DNA from: a halophilic archaeon
Lineage (GTDB): Archaea; Halobacteriota; Halobacteria; Halobacteriales; Haladaptataceae
NCBI GenBank assembly: GCA_003298465.1
Contig: QNGA01000012.1
Location: 1-64,000 of the forward strand
Length of the DNA stretch: 64,000 bases
Direction: 5' to 3'
Shown here in pieces: positions 24,030-33,684 of the stretch. The notes below the pieces were generated by a model. That model did no database searches. It saw nothing but the letters and a program-made list of their open reading frames with translations, and was not told the DNA's origin. Each line of letters begins with the position of its first letter. Within the stretch, counting starts at the first letter, position 1. The translations under genes and the position numbers were made by a program.

Positions 24030-24767
24030 ATGCGCGTGCTCCGTGGCCGGGCGCCGACCCGGGACGAGGACCGGACAGTGACCGCGGAGATGCTCGCGGA
24101 CACCGCGGAGTCGGGCGAATCTGCGGTCCGCGTCTGGACGCCCCATCGGCAGGTCGCGTTCGGTCGGCGCGACGCGCGCGCCGACGACTTCGACGTGGCC
24201 AAGTCGGTCGCGCGGGCCTGCGGGTTCGAACCGGTCGAACGCAGCGTCGGCGGGCGCGCGGTCGCCTACACCGGGACGACGGTCGCGTTCGCGCGGACCG
24301 TCCCGCTCTCGGACATGCGGACCGGGATGGAGGAGCGGTACGTCGAGACGACTCGGGCGGTCCAGCGGGCGCTCTGGCGGGTCGGCGTGCCCGCCCAGCG
24401 CGGCGAACCGCCGCGGTCGTTCTGCGCGGGCGACTACTCGCTCCAGTGGAACGGCAAGATAGCGGGCGTCGCCCAGCGAGTCCAGTCCGGCGCGGCGCTC
24501 GTCTCCGGCGTCGTCGTCGTCGACGACCACGGCGAAATCGCCGGCGCGCTCGACCCAATCTACGCCGCGCTCGACGTGCCCTTCGACCCCGACTCCGTGG
24601 GGAGCGTCGCCCGCGCCGAGGGCGACGCCGATCCCGAGCGGGTCGCTGCCGTCGTAGAGGAACTGCTCGTGGGCGACGCCAGCGCGAACGTCGAGGTCGT
24701 GGGCCGGGACGACGTCGAGACGCCCGCCTCGAAGGCGAGTCGAGCGGCGGAACCGGCGGAGGACTGA
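24030..24767 (+). CDS. Lipoate-protein ligase A-like (BPL/LPL domain) protein
   Basis: The 245-residue protein has the LplA catalytic fold. The motif RSVGGRAVAYTG (71-82) corresponds to the RRxSGGGAVYHD loop, and the invariant Lys lies in WNGKIAG (Lys143), followed by QRVQSGAALVSGVVVV. Such proteins attach lipoate or octanoate to lipoyl domains in the cytoplasm. The first motif is degenerate (GGRA rather than GGGA). It has a C-terminal part (about 190-245) that may be the accessory domain. No lipoyl-domain protein lies in the window, so the target cannot be named. The start has a TATA-like element about 25 nt upstream. Confidence 0.82.
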   Translation: MRVLRGRAPTRDEDRTVTAEMLADTAESGESAVRVWTPHRQVAFGRRDARADDFDVAKSVARACGFEPVERSVGGRAVAYTGTTVAFARTVPLSDMRTGMEERYVETTRAVQRALWRVGVPAQRGEPPRSFCAGDYSLQWNGKIAGVAQRVQSGAALVSGVVVVDDHGEIAGALDPIYAALDVPFDPDSVGSVARAEGDADPERVAAVVEELLVGDASANVEVVGRDDVETPASKASRAAEPAED

Positions 24768-24823
24768 CCGCACGACCGACGGCCGACGCGGTGCGACCTC
24801 TCTCTAACGGTCGAGTCGACCGA

Positions 24824-25120
24824 CTACGTGATGGCGAGCGCCACGTACACGTTCCAGAGGAGGGTGAGGGCAGCGAGCACCACCACCCCGACGTAGGCGG
24901 CCCCGACGCGCTGTGAGAAGGCCGGATACGCGACGTACGTGGCGTACCCGGCGAGGACGGTTGCCACCGCCGTCGCGCCGATGAGGGCCGTGGACATGAC
25001 GGGGAGCGTCGGGTCCGGGTGCGACGCGAGCGCGGCGTAGGAGACGCCGGCACCCGCGACGACGAGCGCGGAGGCGGCGAGTCGAAGCCGGGAACGCCAG
25101 GGTGGATATCGGAGTAACAT
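24824..25120 (-). CDS. Small membrane protein, unknown function
   Basis: The 98-residue protein has a basic N-terminus (MLLRYPPWRSRLR) and three hydrophobic segments near 14-32, 42-66 and 74-97, which suggests a small integral membrane protein with the N-terminus inside. Codon bias is normal. A CGATACTTGC stretch about 25 nt upstream may be its TATA element, and it is divergent from dihydroorotase. I recognise no family. Confidence 0.7.
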   Translation of the reverse strand: MLLRYPPWRSRLRLAASALVVAGAGVSYAALASHPDPTLPVMSTALIGATAVATVLAGYATYVAYPAFSQRVGAAYVGVVVLAALTLLWNVYVALAIT

Positions 25121-25254
25121 GGTGGTGTGCCAGCAAGTATCGTGAACCGAACGGCGTCGGCGAATAAAGTACTACCGGCGGGCTACCGCTTCGTCGGACC
25201 GTCACCGTCGGTTCTCGACTGCTCCGGTCGACGCTCGTCTCCTCGGACTCGAAA

Positions 25255-25262
25255 CCTTATAG
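25255..25262 (+). promoter_or_regulatory. TATA box of dihydroorotase
   Basis: CCTTATAG ends 23 nt before the ATG at 25286. This supports that start over the earlier in-frame codons and predicts a leaderless mRNA. Confidence 0.6.
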
Positions 25263-25285
25263 CGCCCGACGCGAGAACGGCCGAT

Positions 25286-26641
25286 ATGCTCACCATCCGG
25301 GACGCCACGCTGGCAGACGGCAGCCGGCGCGACGTTCGCATCGACACCGACGCGGGCCGCATCGCCGCCGTCGGCTCCTCGCTCACCGAGTCCGGCGACG
25401 TCGTCGACGCCGCCGGGAACCTCCTCCTCCCGGGCGCCATCGACGCTCACGTCCACTTCCGCCAGCCGGGCTTTCCCCACAAGGAGACGTGGGAGACCGG
25501 CAGCGCGAGCGCAGCGGCGGGCGGCGTGACGACCGTCGTCGACCAGCCGAACACGGCCCCGCCGACGGTCGACGGGCCGGCCTTCGACGAGAAGGCCGAC
25601 CTCGCCGACGCCTCGCTCGTCGACTACGGCATCAACGGCGGCGTCACGGCCGACTGGAATCCGGACGAACTGTTCGACCGCCCCGTGCTCGCGCTCGGCG
25701 AGGTGTTCCTCGCCGACTCGACGGGCGAGATGGGCATCGACGAGGACCTGTTCCGCGAGGCGCTCGAACGCGCGAGCGACGAGTACGTGGTCGTCACGGT
25801 CCACGCGGAGGACGCCGACCTGTTCGACGAGAGCGTGCTGCCACGCGACACGAACGCGAACGGCGGAGCCACGGATGCGCAGGGACGCGACGACGCCGAC
25901 GCCTGGAGCGCCTACCGCACCGCCGACGCGGAGATAGCGGCGGTCGAGCGCGCGCTCGACCTCGCGGACGATACGGGCGCGCGCGTCCACGTCGCCCACA
26001 CGAGCACGCCGGAGGCGGTCGACGCCGCGGCGGCCGCGGGCGCGACCTGCGAGGTGACGCCCCACCACATGTTCCTCTCGCGCGACGAACTCTCCGAACT
26101 CGGTACGCACGGACGGATGAACCCGCCGCTGCGCGACGAGGAGCGACGCGAGGGCGTGTTCGCTCGGGTGGCGAACGGCACGGTCGACGTCGTCGCCACC
26201 GACCACGCCCCCCACACGCGCGAGGAGAAGGACGCCGGCATCTGGGACGCGCCCAGCGGCGTTCCCGGCGTGGAGACGATGCTCCCGCTCCTGTTAGAGC
26301 AGGCCCGGAAGGGCAACCTGAGCTACGACCGCGTCGCCGACCTCACGGCGCGCAACCCCTCCGAGATATTCGGACTGCCCCGGAAGGGACGCATCGAGGA
26401 GGGCCGGATGGCCGACCTCGTGCTCGTCGACCCCGACGCGACCCGCGACATCCGCGGCGAGGACCTCCACTCGAAGTGCGGGTGGACGCCGTTCGAGGGC
26501 TGGACCGGCGTCTTCCCCCGGCTGACGATGGTTCGCGGGACCGTCGTGTACGAGGCTCCCGACGCCTCGCTGACCCCGGACGGCGTCGGCCCCGCGGACG
26601 GCGAGTTCGGGGACGCGGTCGGCGAGAACGTGCGCGAGTAA
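25286..26641 (+). CDS. pyrC: Dihydroorotase
   Basis: The 451-residue amidohydrolase closes N-carbamoyl-aspartate to dihydroorotate in pyrimidine synthesis. The metal motif DAHVHFR is at residues 53-59 in LLPGAIDAHVHFRQPG. Later ligands appear in VHAEDAD, VHVAHTSTPEA (His) and VATDHAPH (Asp). The C-terminal strand block RKGRIEEGRMADLVLVDPD is typical of the amidohydrolase composite domain. It is the class I (larger) type. No other pyr genes are nearby; it is followed after 38 nt by the nucleotidyltransferase gene and may be co-transcribed. Confidence 0.93.
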   Translation: MLTIRDATLADGSRRDVRIDTDAGRIAAVGSSLTESGDVVDAAGNLLLPGAIDAHVHFRQPGFPHKETWETGSASAAAGGVTTVVDQPNTAPPTVDGPAFDEKADLADASLVDYGINGGVTADWNPDELFDRPVLALGEVFLADSTGEMGIDEDLFREALERASDEYVVVTVHAEDADLFDESVLPRDTNANGGATDAQGRDDADAWSAYRTADAEIAAVERALDLADDTGARVHVAHTSTPEAVDAAAAAGATCEVTPHHMFLSRDELSELGTHGRMNPPLRDEERREGVFARVANGTVDVVATDHAPHTREEKDAGIWDAPSGVPGVETMLPLLLEQARKGNLSYDRVADLTARNPSEIFGLPRKGRIEEGRMADLVLVDPDATRDIRGEDLHSKCGWTPFEGWTGVFPRLTMVRGTVVYEAPDASLTPDGVGPADGEFGDAVGENVRE

Positions 26642-26679
26642 CCCGAAACCCCTTCCGCGACCGCGTCGTGTCCCCGCTC

Positions 26680-27390
26680 ATGCAAGCCGTCGTCCTCGCC
26701 GCCGGGGAGGGAACGCGCCTCCGCCCACTGACCGCCGAGAAACCGAAGGCGCTCGTCGACGTCGCGGGGAAGCCGCTGCTGACGCGCTGTTTCGAGGCGT
26801 TGCTGACCGTCGACCCCGAGGAGTTCGTGGTCGTCGCGGGCTACGAGGGCGACCGCATCGTCGAGCACTACGGCGATTCGTTCTCCGGCGTGCCCGTCAC
26901 CTACGCCTGGCAGGACGAACGGGAGGGGATGGCCCACGCGCTGTTGCAGGCCCACCCGCACGTCGACGGCCGGTTCGTCTGCGCGGACGGCGACTGCGTG
27001 TTCGAGGCGGACCTCGCACCGCTCGTCGAGCGAGCGCGGGAGTCGGGCGTCGACGCCGTCCAGCACGTCGAGCGCGTTCCGCCCGAGGTCGCCCGCGAGA
27101 AGGCCATCTGCGAGGTGGACGGCGACGAACTCAGGGGCATCGAGAAGGAACCGGACGACCCGCCGGAGCGCAGCCTCGTCGCGGGCGGAGTCGCCGTCTA
27201 TCACCCCGCCATCTTCGCGGCGTGCGAGGCGACCAGTTACTCCGAACGCGGCGAGCGCGAACTCGCGGAGTCCATCCAGCGGTTCGTCGACGCCGGCAAC
27301 ACGATGCTGGCGCTGACGCTCGACGGCTGGTCGATGAACGTCAACACGCCCGAAGAGCGCGAGGCGGCCGCGGACCGACTGCGGGAGTAG
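26680..27390 (+). CDS. Sugar-phosphate nucleotidyltransferase
   Basis: The 236-residue protein is a single-domain NTP transferase of the glucose-1-phosphate thymidylyl/uridylyl type. The activation motif AAGEGTRLRPLT (7-18) is followed by EKPKALVDVAGKPL, and GDCVFEADL gives the metal Asp. VNTPEE marks the end of the fold. It lacks the left-handed beta-helix acetyltransferase domain present in bifunctional GlmU-like enzymes. It makes an NDP-sugar for glycan synthesis; the exact sugar is not readable. Its stop codon abuts the stop of the convergent gene with no spacing. Confidence 0.87.
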   Translation: MQAVVLAAGEGTRLRPLTAEKPKALVDVAGKPLLTRCFEALLTVDPEEFVVVAGYEGDRIVEHYGDSFSGVPVTYAWQDEREGMAHALLQAHPHVDGRFVCADGDCVFEADLAPLVERARESGVDAVQHVERVPPEVAREKAICEVDGDELRGIEKEPDDPPERSLVAGGVAVYHPAIFAACEATSYSERGERELAESIQRFVDAGNTMLALTLDGWSMNVNTPEEREAAADRLRE

Positions 27391-27975
27391 CTAGTTCCCC
27401 TCCAGCGCGTCGATGGCGACCGCACCCGCCACGAGCGCGGTCCGGGGGAGCGCCCCGGGGTCGTCGATGCGGATGTCGTAGACGTCACGGAGCGAGAATC
27501 GCCCCGCTATCTCGCCGACCTGCCGACCGTCGCTGCTCCGGATGTCGTACTTGTGCGGGAGAAACGAGAGCACGTCGACGAGCGACCGTAGCGCCTCCAG
27601 GACGGCGCTCCGGGACTCGACCGTCGCCAGCACCTCGCCGTCCGGGCGTTTGAGGGTCCACTTGTGGTGGAAGAAGGTGAAGTTCTTCGTCAGTACGAGC
27701 ACCGTCTCGTCGGTGCGTTCGTCGACGAGGGCGTAGTCGCCGGCCACGTCGAGGAGGTTCTTCGCCTTCACCCGGAAGACGGTGTCGCCGTCGGCGTCCG
27801 AGAAGGGGAACTCCTCTTTCATCTTCAGGAGCTTCTGTCTCGTCTGCAGGACGAGGCTCCCCTCGGAGTCGTACACCCGGTACTTGTTCCGGAGGAGACT
27901 CTGTTTGACCGTGTACTCGTCGTCGTCGAGTCCGAGACCCAGGATGGTCTCGCCGCCTCGAAGTTCGTCGCTCAC
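27391..27975 (-). CDS. LURP-one-related (LOR)/scramblase-like protein
   Basis: The 194-residue protein resembles the LOR family with a Tubby-like beta-barrel: YTVKQSLLRNKYRVYDSEGSLVLQTRQK, then KMKEEFPFSDADGDTVFRVKAKN, and WTLKRPDGEVLATVES. There is no TM helix except a mildly hydrophobic end (ALVAGAVAIDALEG). The function in archaea is unknown. The start is GTG, with ATTTAAAT 26 nt upstream. It is tail-to-tail with the nucleotidyltransferase, with zero spacer. Confidence 0.8.
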   Translation of the reverse strand: MSDELRGGETILGLGLDDDEYTVKQSLLRNKYRVYDSEGSLVLQTRQKLLKMKEEFPFSDADGDTVFRVKAKNLLDVAGDYALVDERTDETVLVLTKNFTFFHHKWTLKRPDGEVLATVESRSAVLEALRSLVDVLSFLPHKYDIRSSDGRQVGEIAGRFSLRDVYDIRIDDPGALPRTALVAGAVAIDALEGN

Positions 27976-28000
27976 GGTCGCTCGTTTCTCACGGTCTCCT

Positions 28001-28008
28001 ATTTAAAT
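28001..28008 (-). promoter_or_regulatory. TATA box of the LOR-family gene
   Basis: ATTTAAAT lies 26 nt before the GTG start at 27975. It also falls between that gene and the stop of the ABC exporter, showing that the two are separate transcripts. Confidence 0.55.
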
Positions 28009-28025
28009 CTCGGGACGATTCGCCC

Positions 28026-29987
28026 TCACTCGCCCTCGGCGGGGGCGTCGGCGCTCTCGACCCGCGCTTGCCGCCGGATCGCCCGTTCGAGGAACTCCCG
28101 GGGGAGGTCGTCGATGTCGCCCGCCTGCACCCGCCAGAGGTTCGCGTAGAGGCCGTCCCGGGCGAGCAGTTCCGCGTGGGTGCCGCGCTCGACGACCTCG
28201 CCGTCGTCGAGCACGAGTATGCGGTCCGCGTCCCTGACGGTCGAGAGCCGGTGGGCGATGACGAACGTCGTCTTGTCGGCTGCGAGGTCTGCGAGGCTCT
28301 GCCTGATGAGCGCCTCCGTCTCGGTGTCGACGTGGCTCGTCGCCTCGTCCAGCACGAGGATATCCGGGTCCTTGAGGATCGTCCGTGCGATGACGATGCG
28401 CTGGCGCTGGCCGCCGGACAGTTTCACGCCGCGCTCGCCGACCATCGTGTCGTAGCCGTCGGGTAGGTTCCGGACGAAATCGTGGGCCTGCGCCGCCTTC
28501 GCCGCTTCCGCGACCGCCTCGTCGCTGGCGTCGAAGGAGCCGTACGCGACGTTCTCCCTGACGGTGCCGTAGAAGAGGAACGGCTCCTGGCTGACGTAGC
28601 CGATGGCTCGCCTGAGGCTCCGGAGGTTCACGTCCCTGACGTCCGTTCCGTCGACGCGTATCGCGCCCTCGTCCACGTCGTACATCCGCAACAACAGCTT
28701 GAGAACCGTCGACTTCCCGGCTCCCGTGGGGCCGACGAGCGCCAGCGTCTCGCCGCGCTCGACGGTCAGGTCGACGTTCGAGACGACCGGCTCGCCGTCG
28801 CCCCCGGCGTGGCGGTAGCCGAAACTCACATCGTCGTACTCGACGCGCCCGCGGCTCACCCGGAGGTCCGGGGCGTCCTCGCTGGCTTCGAGCGTCCCGC
28901 GCTCGTTCAGCAGGCCGAACACGCGAGCGCTGGAGGCTTCGGACCGCTGGTACATGTTGATGATCTGCCCGAACTGCGCCATCGGCCAGACGAACTGCTG
29001 GCTGAGGACGATGAACGTCACGAACTCGCCGGGGTCGAGCGTCCCCGTGAGCGGCCAGGGCGGGCCGACGACCAGCCAGTAGCCGCCGACGGCGAACGTG
29101 ACGACGAAGCCGACGCCGGTGATGAGGCTCAGACCGGGGAAGAACGTGATGCGAGTCCGGATGGCGTCCCAGTTGGCGTCGTAGTACGCCCGGGACGCGT
29201 CCGCGACGCGGCCGCTCTCGAACGCCTCGGTGCTCTCGGCCTTGATGGCCGCGATGCCGCCGAGGTTGTTCTCGAGCCGGGAGTTGAGCGCGCCGACGCT
29301 GGCCCGCATCGCGGCGTACTTCGGCTGTATCGTCCGGACGAACAGGTAGGTGAACGCGGCGAGCAGCGGCACCGGCAGGAGCGCGACCAGCGCGAGCTGG
29401 GGGTTCAGCGCGACCATGACCCAGCCGATGCCGAGCACGGTCACGCCGATGCGGAGCGCTGAACTCAGGCCGTCGTTCAGGAACGTCTCGAGCTGGTTCA
29501 CGTCGTTGTTGAGGACGCTCATCAGCTCGCCGGTCTGGCGGTCGTCGAAGAAGTCCATGTCCAGCGACTGCATCGCGTCGTAGGTGTCAATCCGGAGCGT
29601 GTGCTGGACGCGCTGGGCGAAGGCGTTCCACCCCCAGTTCTGGAGCCACGAGAACGCCGCCCCGACGACGAACGACCCCGCGATGATGGCGACCGAGAGC
29701 CGGAGCTGTCCGAGCGGGGTCTCCGGCACCAGGGAGGCCGGCAGGAACGCCAGCCGGTAGGCGCGCTGGTCGAGGAACACCGCGTCGATGGCGAGTCCGA
29801 GGACGACCGGCGGAACCAGTCCCAGCAGTCGGGACAGTACCGTCGCCACCAGCCCGACCGCGAACTGCGGCGTCGACTTTCGGCCGTACTCCGCGTAGAG
29901 CCGCCACATCGAGCCGTCGCTCGTCAGTTCCGCCTCGGGTCGTTCGTTCGCGTCGTCCGCACTGAGTCGTTTCACCAATCGACTCAC
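28026..29987 (-). CDS. ABC transporter, fused permease and ATPase (MsbA/MDR type)
   Basis: The 653-residue half-transporter starts with a cytoplasmic acidic region, then six TM helices (about residues 40-340) of the type I exporter fold, including a DFFDDRQTGELMSVLNNDVNQLE coupling region. The C-terminal ATPase has Walker A GPTGAGKST, Q-loop YVSQEPFLFYGTVREN, signature LSGGQRQR and Walker B ILVLDEATS, then the H-loop IAHRLSTV. It works as a homodimer or with a partner elsewhere. The substrate is unknown; lipids or drugs are usual. It is divergent from uvrA, with a 132-nt spacer. Confidence 0.92.
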   Translation of the reverse strand: MSRLVKRLSADDANERPEAELTSDGSMWRLYAEYGRKSTPQFAVGLVATVLSRLLGLVPPVVLGLAIDAVFLDQRAYRLAFLPASLVPETPLGQLRLSVAIIAGSFVVGAAFSWLQNWGWNAFAQRVQHTLRIDTYDAMQSLDMDFFDDRQTGELMSVLNNDVNQLETFLNDGLSSALRIGVTVLGIGWVMVALNPQLALVALLPVPLLAAFTYLFVRTIQPKYAAMRASVGALNSRLENNLGGIAAIKAESTEAFESGRVADASRAYYDANWDAIRTRITFFPGLSLITGVGFVVTFAVGGYWLVVGPPWPLTGTLDPGEFVTFIVLSQQFVWPMAQFGQIINMYQRSEASSARVFGLLNERGTLEASEDAPDLRVSRGRVEYDDVSFGYRHAGGDGEPVVSNVDLTVERGETLALVGPTGAGKSTVLKLLLRMYDVDEGAIRVDGTDVRDVNLRSLRRAIGYVSQEPFLFYGTVRENVAYGSFDASDEAVAEAAKAAQAHDFVRNLPDGYDTMVGERGVKLSGGQRQRIVIARTILKDPDILVLDEATSHVDTETEALIRQSLADLAADKTTFVIAHRLSTVRDADRILVLDDGEVVERGTHAELLARDGLYANLWRVQAGDIDDLPREFLERAIRRQARVESADAPAEGE

Positions 29988-30119
29988 CTACGGTCCCGGT
30001 GGCTATGTGCCTTTCAGGTGGGGAGGTAACTTCGAACGTCCTCCCGTCGCTTCACTTTCGCTCCGCTTTCTCGCGCAACCGACAAACATAGGCCGATGCG
30101 GTCGCTGTCTTACCCATAG

Positions 30120-33062
30120 ATGAGCAAGGAGTACATCGACGTCCGGGGGGCCGAGGAACACAACCTCAAGGACCTCGACGTCCGGATTCCACGAGAGGAG
30201 TTCAACGTGGTGACCGGCCTGTCGGGGTCGGGGAAGTCCTCGCTCGCGTTCGAGACGGTGTACGCCGAGGGGCAGCGCCGCTACATCGAGAGCCTGTCGG
30301 CCTACGCCCGCAACTTCCTCGGGCAGATGGACAAGCCGCAGGTCGAGAACGTCGAGGGACTGTCGCCGGCTATCTCCATCGACCAGAAGAACGCGGCGAA
30401 CAACCCCCGCTCGACCGTCGGCACGGTGACGGAACTGCACGACTACCTCCGCCTGCTGTACGCCCGGGTCGGTACGCCCCACTGTCCGGAGTGCGGCCAG
30501 GAGGTGGGCGAACAGAGCGCCCAGAACATGGTTCGACGGGTGCTCGAACTCCCGGAGGGGACGAAGGCGAAGATAGCCGCCCCCGTCGTCCGCGACCAGA
30601 AGGGGGCGTTCGCGGACCTGTTCGACGACCTCGTCTCCGAAGGGTACTCCCGCGTCGAGGTCGACGACGAGGAGTTCGACCTGACGTTGGACCGCCCGGA
30701 CCTCGACAAGAACTACGACCACGACATCGACGTCATCGTCGACCGCGTGAAGGTCAGCGAGGAGGCGCGCTCGCGCATCACCGACAGCGTCGAGACGGCG
30801 CTGGAGGAGGCCGACGGCGTGATGAAGCTGATCGTGTCGGACCCGCCGGAGGACGCCGACCTGGGTACCGAGGCTCGCTCCACCGGCGACCTGGCGGGGG
30901 ACGACGACGACCGCCTCGTCGTCGAGTTCTCCGAGGACCTGGCCTGCACCCACTGCGGCATCGACTTCCGGGAGATAGAGACCCGGAGCTTCTCGTTCAA
31001 CAGTCCTCACGGCGCGTGTCCGGAGTGCGAGGGCATCGGCGAGACGAAGGAGGTCGACGAGGACCTCGTCGTCGTCGACGAGAGCAAACCCCTGAAACAC
31101 GTCTTCGAGCCGTGGCGCTACCAGCGGACGTACTACCGGCGCCAGATAGACAACGTCGCCGACCACTTCGGCGTCAGCGTCGACACGCCGTTCGAGGACC
31201 TGGACGAGGACGTACGGCGGGCGTTCCTCTACGGCACGGACGAGACGGTCCACTTCGAGTGGACGACGAAGAACGGCGTCCGCGAGAAGGACGAGCGGTT
31301 CGAGGGCGTCATCCCGAACCTCGAACGCCGGTACGTCGAGACGGACTCGGACTCGACCCGCGACCACATCGAGGACTACATGGCGGTGACGACGTGCCCG
31401 GTCTGTGAGGGGACGCGTCTCAACGACCAGAGCCGGTCGGTGTACGTCGAGGGGACCTCCATCACGGAGGTCAACCGGATGTCCATCGGCGACGCCCTGG
31501 AGCACTTCGAGAACCTCGAAGCGAACCTATCGCCGCGGGACACGAAGATAGCGGAGGAGATTCTCAAGGAGATCCGCGCTCGCCTCGGATTCATGGAGGA
31601 GGTCGGCCTGGAGTACCTCACCCTCGACCGCGAGGCGTCGACGCTCTCCGGCGGCGAGAGCCAGCGCATCCGGCTGGCGACGCAGGTCGGGTCCGGCCTC
31701 GTCGGCGTGCTCTACGTGCTCGACGAACCCTCCATCGGACTGCACCAGCGGGACAACGACCGCCTGCTGAACACCCTCGAAGGGCTGCGCGACCTCGGCA
31801 ACACCCTCATCGTCGTCGAACACGACGAGGAGACGATGCGCCGCGCCGACAACGTCATCGACATGGGTCCCGGCCCGGGCAAGCGCGGCGGCGAAGTGGT
31901 CGCGCAGGGCGACGTCGAGGAGATAATGGCCCACGACGAGAGCATCACCGGCGACTATCTCGCCGGCCGGAAGGAGATTCCGGTCCCCGACGACCGCCGC
32001 GACAGCGACGCGGCGCTGGTCGTCCGTGGGGCGCGCCAGCACAACCTCAAGGACGTCGACGTCGAGATTCCCGTCGGCCAGTTCTCCGCCATCACGGGCG
32101 TCTCCGGGTCCGGAAAGTCCACGCTGATGCACGACATCCTCTACAAGGGGCTCGCCCGCGAGATGAACGACAACACGAGCGTCGACCCCGGGGACCACGA
32201 CGCCATCGACGGAATCGAGAACGTCGAGAAGGTGCGGCTCATCGACCAGTCGCCCATCGGTCGGACGCCGCGCTCGAACCCCGCGACGTACACCGGCGTC
32301 TTCGACTACGTCCGCGAGCTGTTCGCGGAGACGAAACTCGCCAAGCAGCGCGGCTACGAGAAGGGCCGCTTCTCGTTCAACGTGAAGGGCGGCCGCTGCG
32401 AGGAGTGCGGCGGGCAGGGCACGGTGAAGATCGAGATGAACTTCCTCTCGGACGTGTACGTCCCCTGCGAGGAGTGCGGCGGCGAGCGGTACAACGACGA
32501 GACGCTGGACGTCACCTACAAGGACGCCACCATCTCCGACGTGCTCGACATGAGCGTCGAGGAGGCGTACGACTTCTTCGAGGCGAACTCCCAGATTCGT
32601 CGCCGCCTCAAACTGCTGAAGGACGTCGGCCTCGACTACATGAAGCTCGGCCAGCCCTCGACGACCCTCTCGGGCGGCGAGGCCCAGCGCATCAAGCTCG
32701 CCGAGGAACTCGGCAAGAAGGACAGCGGCGACACGCTGTACCTGCTGGACGAACCGACGACGGGGCTGCACAAGGAGGACGAGCGCAAACTCATCGAAGT
32801 GCTCCAGCGCCTGTCCGACCAGGGCAACACCGTCGTCGTCATCGAGCACGAACTCGACCTCGTGAAGAACGCCGACAACGTCATCGACCTCGGTCCGGAG
32901 GGCGGCGAGAACGGCGGCGACGTCGTCGCCACCGGGACGCCCGAGGAGGTCGCCCGGAACGACGACTCCCACACGGGACGGTACCTGCGGGACAAACTGC
33001 CGGGCGTCGACATCGAGGGGCCGCGCTCGGACCGGCGCGCCCCCGCGGCGATGGACGACTGA
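30120..33062 (+). CDS. uvrA: UvrA, excinuclease ABC subunit A
   Basis: The 980-residue DNA damage sensor of nucleotide excision repair has two ABC ATPase modules. The first Walker A is GLSGSGKSS (33-41) and the second GVSGSGKST. Signature blocks are STLSGGESQRIRLA and TTLSGGEAQRIKLA. Zinc modules are seen at CTHCGIDF with GACPECEGIG, and at CEECGGQGTVKIEMN with VPCEECGGERY. The insertion domains that bind UvrB and DNA lie between. It is of bacterial type, common to haloarchaea. No uvrB or uvrC lies in the window. The start MSKEYIDVRGAEEHNL is family-typical. Confidence 0.97.
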   Translation: MSKEYIDVRGAEEHNLKDLDVRIPREEFNVVTGLSGSGKSSLAFETVYAEGQRRYIESLSAYARNFLGQMDKPQVENVEGLSPAISIDQKNAANNPRSTVGTVTELHDYLRLLYARVGTPHCPECGQEVGEQSAQNMVRRVLELPEGTKAKIAAPVVRDQKGAFADLFDDLVSEGYSRVEVDDEEFDLTLDRPDLDKNYDHDIDVIVDRVKVSEEARSRITDSVETALEEADGVMKLIVSDPPEDADLGTEARSTGDLAGDDDDRLVVEFSEDLACTHCGIDFREIETRSFSFNSPHGACPECEGIGETKEVDEDLVVVDESKPLKHVFEPWRYQRTYYRRQIDNVADHFGVSVDTPFEDLDEDVRRAFLYGTDETVHFEWTTKNGVREKDERFEGVIPNLERRYVETDSDSTRDHIEDYMAVTTCPVCEGTRLNDQSRSVYVEGTSITEVNRMSIGDALEHFENLEANLSPRDTKIAEEILKEIRARLGFMEEVGLEYLTLDREASTLSGGESQRIRLATQVGSGLVGVLYVLDEPSIGLHQRDNDRLLNTLEGLRDLGNTLIVVEHDEETMRRADNVIDMGPGPGKRGGEVVAQGDVEEIMAHDESITGDYLAGRKEIPVPDDRRDSDAALVVRGARQHNLKDVDVEIPVGQFSAITGVSGSGKSTLMHDILYKGLAREMNDNTSVDPGDHDAIDGIENVEKVRLIDQSPIGRTPRSNPATYTGVFDYVRELFAETKLAKQRGYEKGRFSFNVKGGRCEECGGQGTVKIEMNFLSDVYVPCEECGGERYNDETLDVTYKDATISDVLDMSVEEAYDFFEANSQIRRRLKLLKDVGLDYMKLGQPSTTLSGGEAQRIKLAEELGKKDSGDTLYLLDEPTTGLHKEDERKLIEVLQRLSDQGNTVVVIEHELDLVKNADNVIDLGPEGGENGGDVVATGTPEEVARNDDSHTGRYLRDKLPGVDIEGPRSDRRAPAAMDD

Positions 33063-33684
33063 GCGGTCGACCTCGTTTTCGACACGCCGTCTCCCGGTGG
33101 CACCGTCGCGCCGGCGAGAGGGCGTCCGCCGCGTACTCGCGCGATACGGAGACCATACTGGCGACGACGCGAGGGCGTCGCGCGTTTCCCGACCGGGCGT
33201 TCCGCGAGCGCGGATTTCGACGACGGCGCGCTCGGCCAGCGTTTCACTAAGACGATAGGGCGACGCTGGAAGCGCGGCGGAGTCGAGTTCGTCGAGAGCG
33301 TCGGTGCCCGTCGTCCGGTGGCGCTCGCCCGGGAACGGACGGCCGACTCGCGAGAGGGCGGGGACTGTTCGGGCGAACCCCGGACCTACCACGCTCGCCG
33401 AGCACCGGACGACGGTCGGCGCGCCGCGGTCGGCTTAGTCGGATTCCGTAGATGTATTTTATCGACGTTCTCTGAGGAGAACGACGGAGAGAGGGGCTGC
33501 AACGCGGAGAATGGCCGCGTTATCCGACCGAACTCCGGCCTTAAACGCCGGCAATGTAACCTCCATTTCAGATTTTCCCACCTAAGCACTGGATAACAAA
33601 GTGTTGTCCGCAGTAACTTCACGTCGTCGTTACATCGGGTGGCTATGGCACAGACACAACAACCGATTGGGCGTCCCAGGTAGC
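33063..33684. other. Long non-coding gap with hairpin
   Basis: The 622-nt gap after uvrA has no convincing coding frame. Its second half is AT-richer. A TATA-like GTATTTTATC (33454-33463) is followed by a perfect 7-bp hairpin CGTTCTC-TGAG-GAGAACG (33466-33483), and a CCGGC-N7-GCCGG inverted repeat lies near 33536. A long leader or a small RNA upstream of the regulator gene is possible but unproven. Confidence 0.4.

Noticed and set aside
25489..26679. Upstream extension of the nucleotidyltransferase frame through dihydroorotase
   Set aside because: It is an Arg/Gly-rich frame-shifted reading of pyrC; the catalytic fold begins at 26680.
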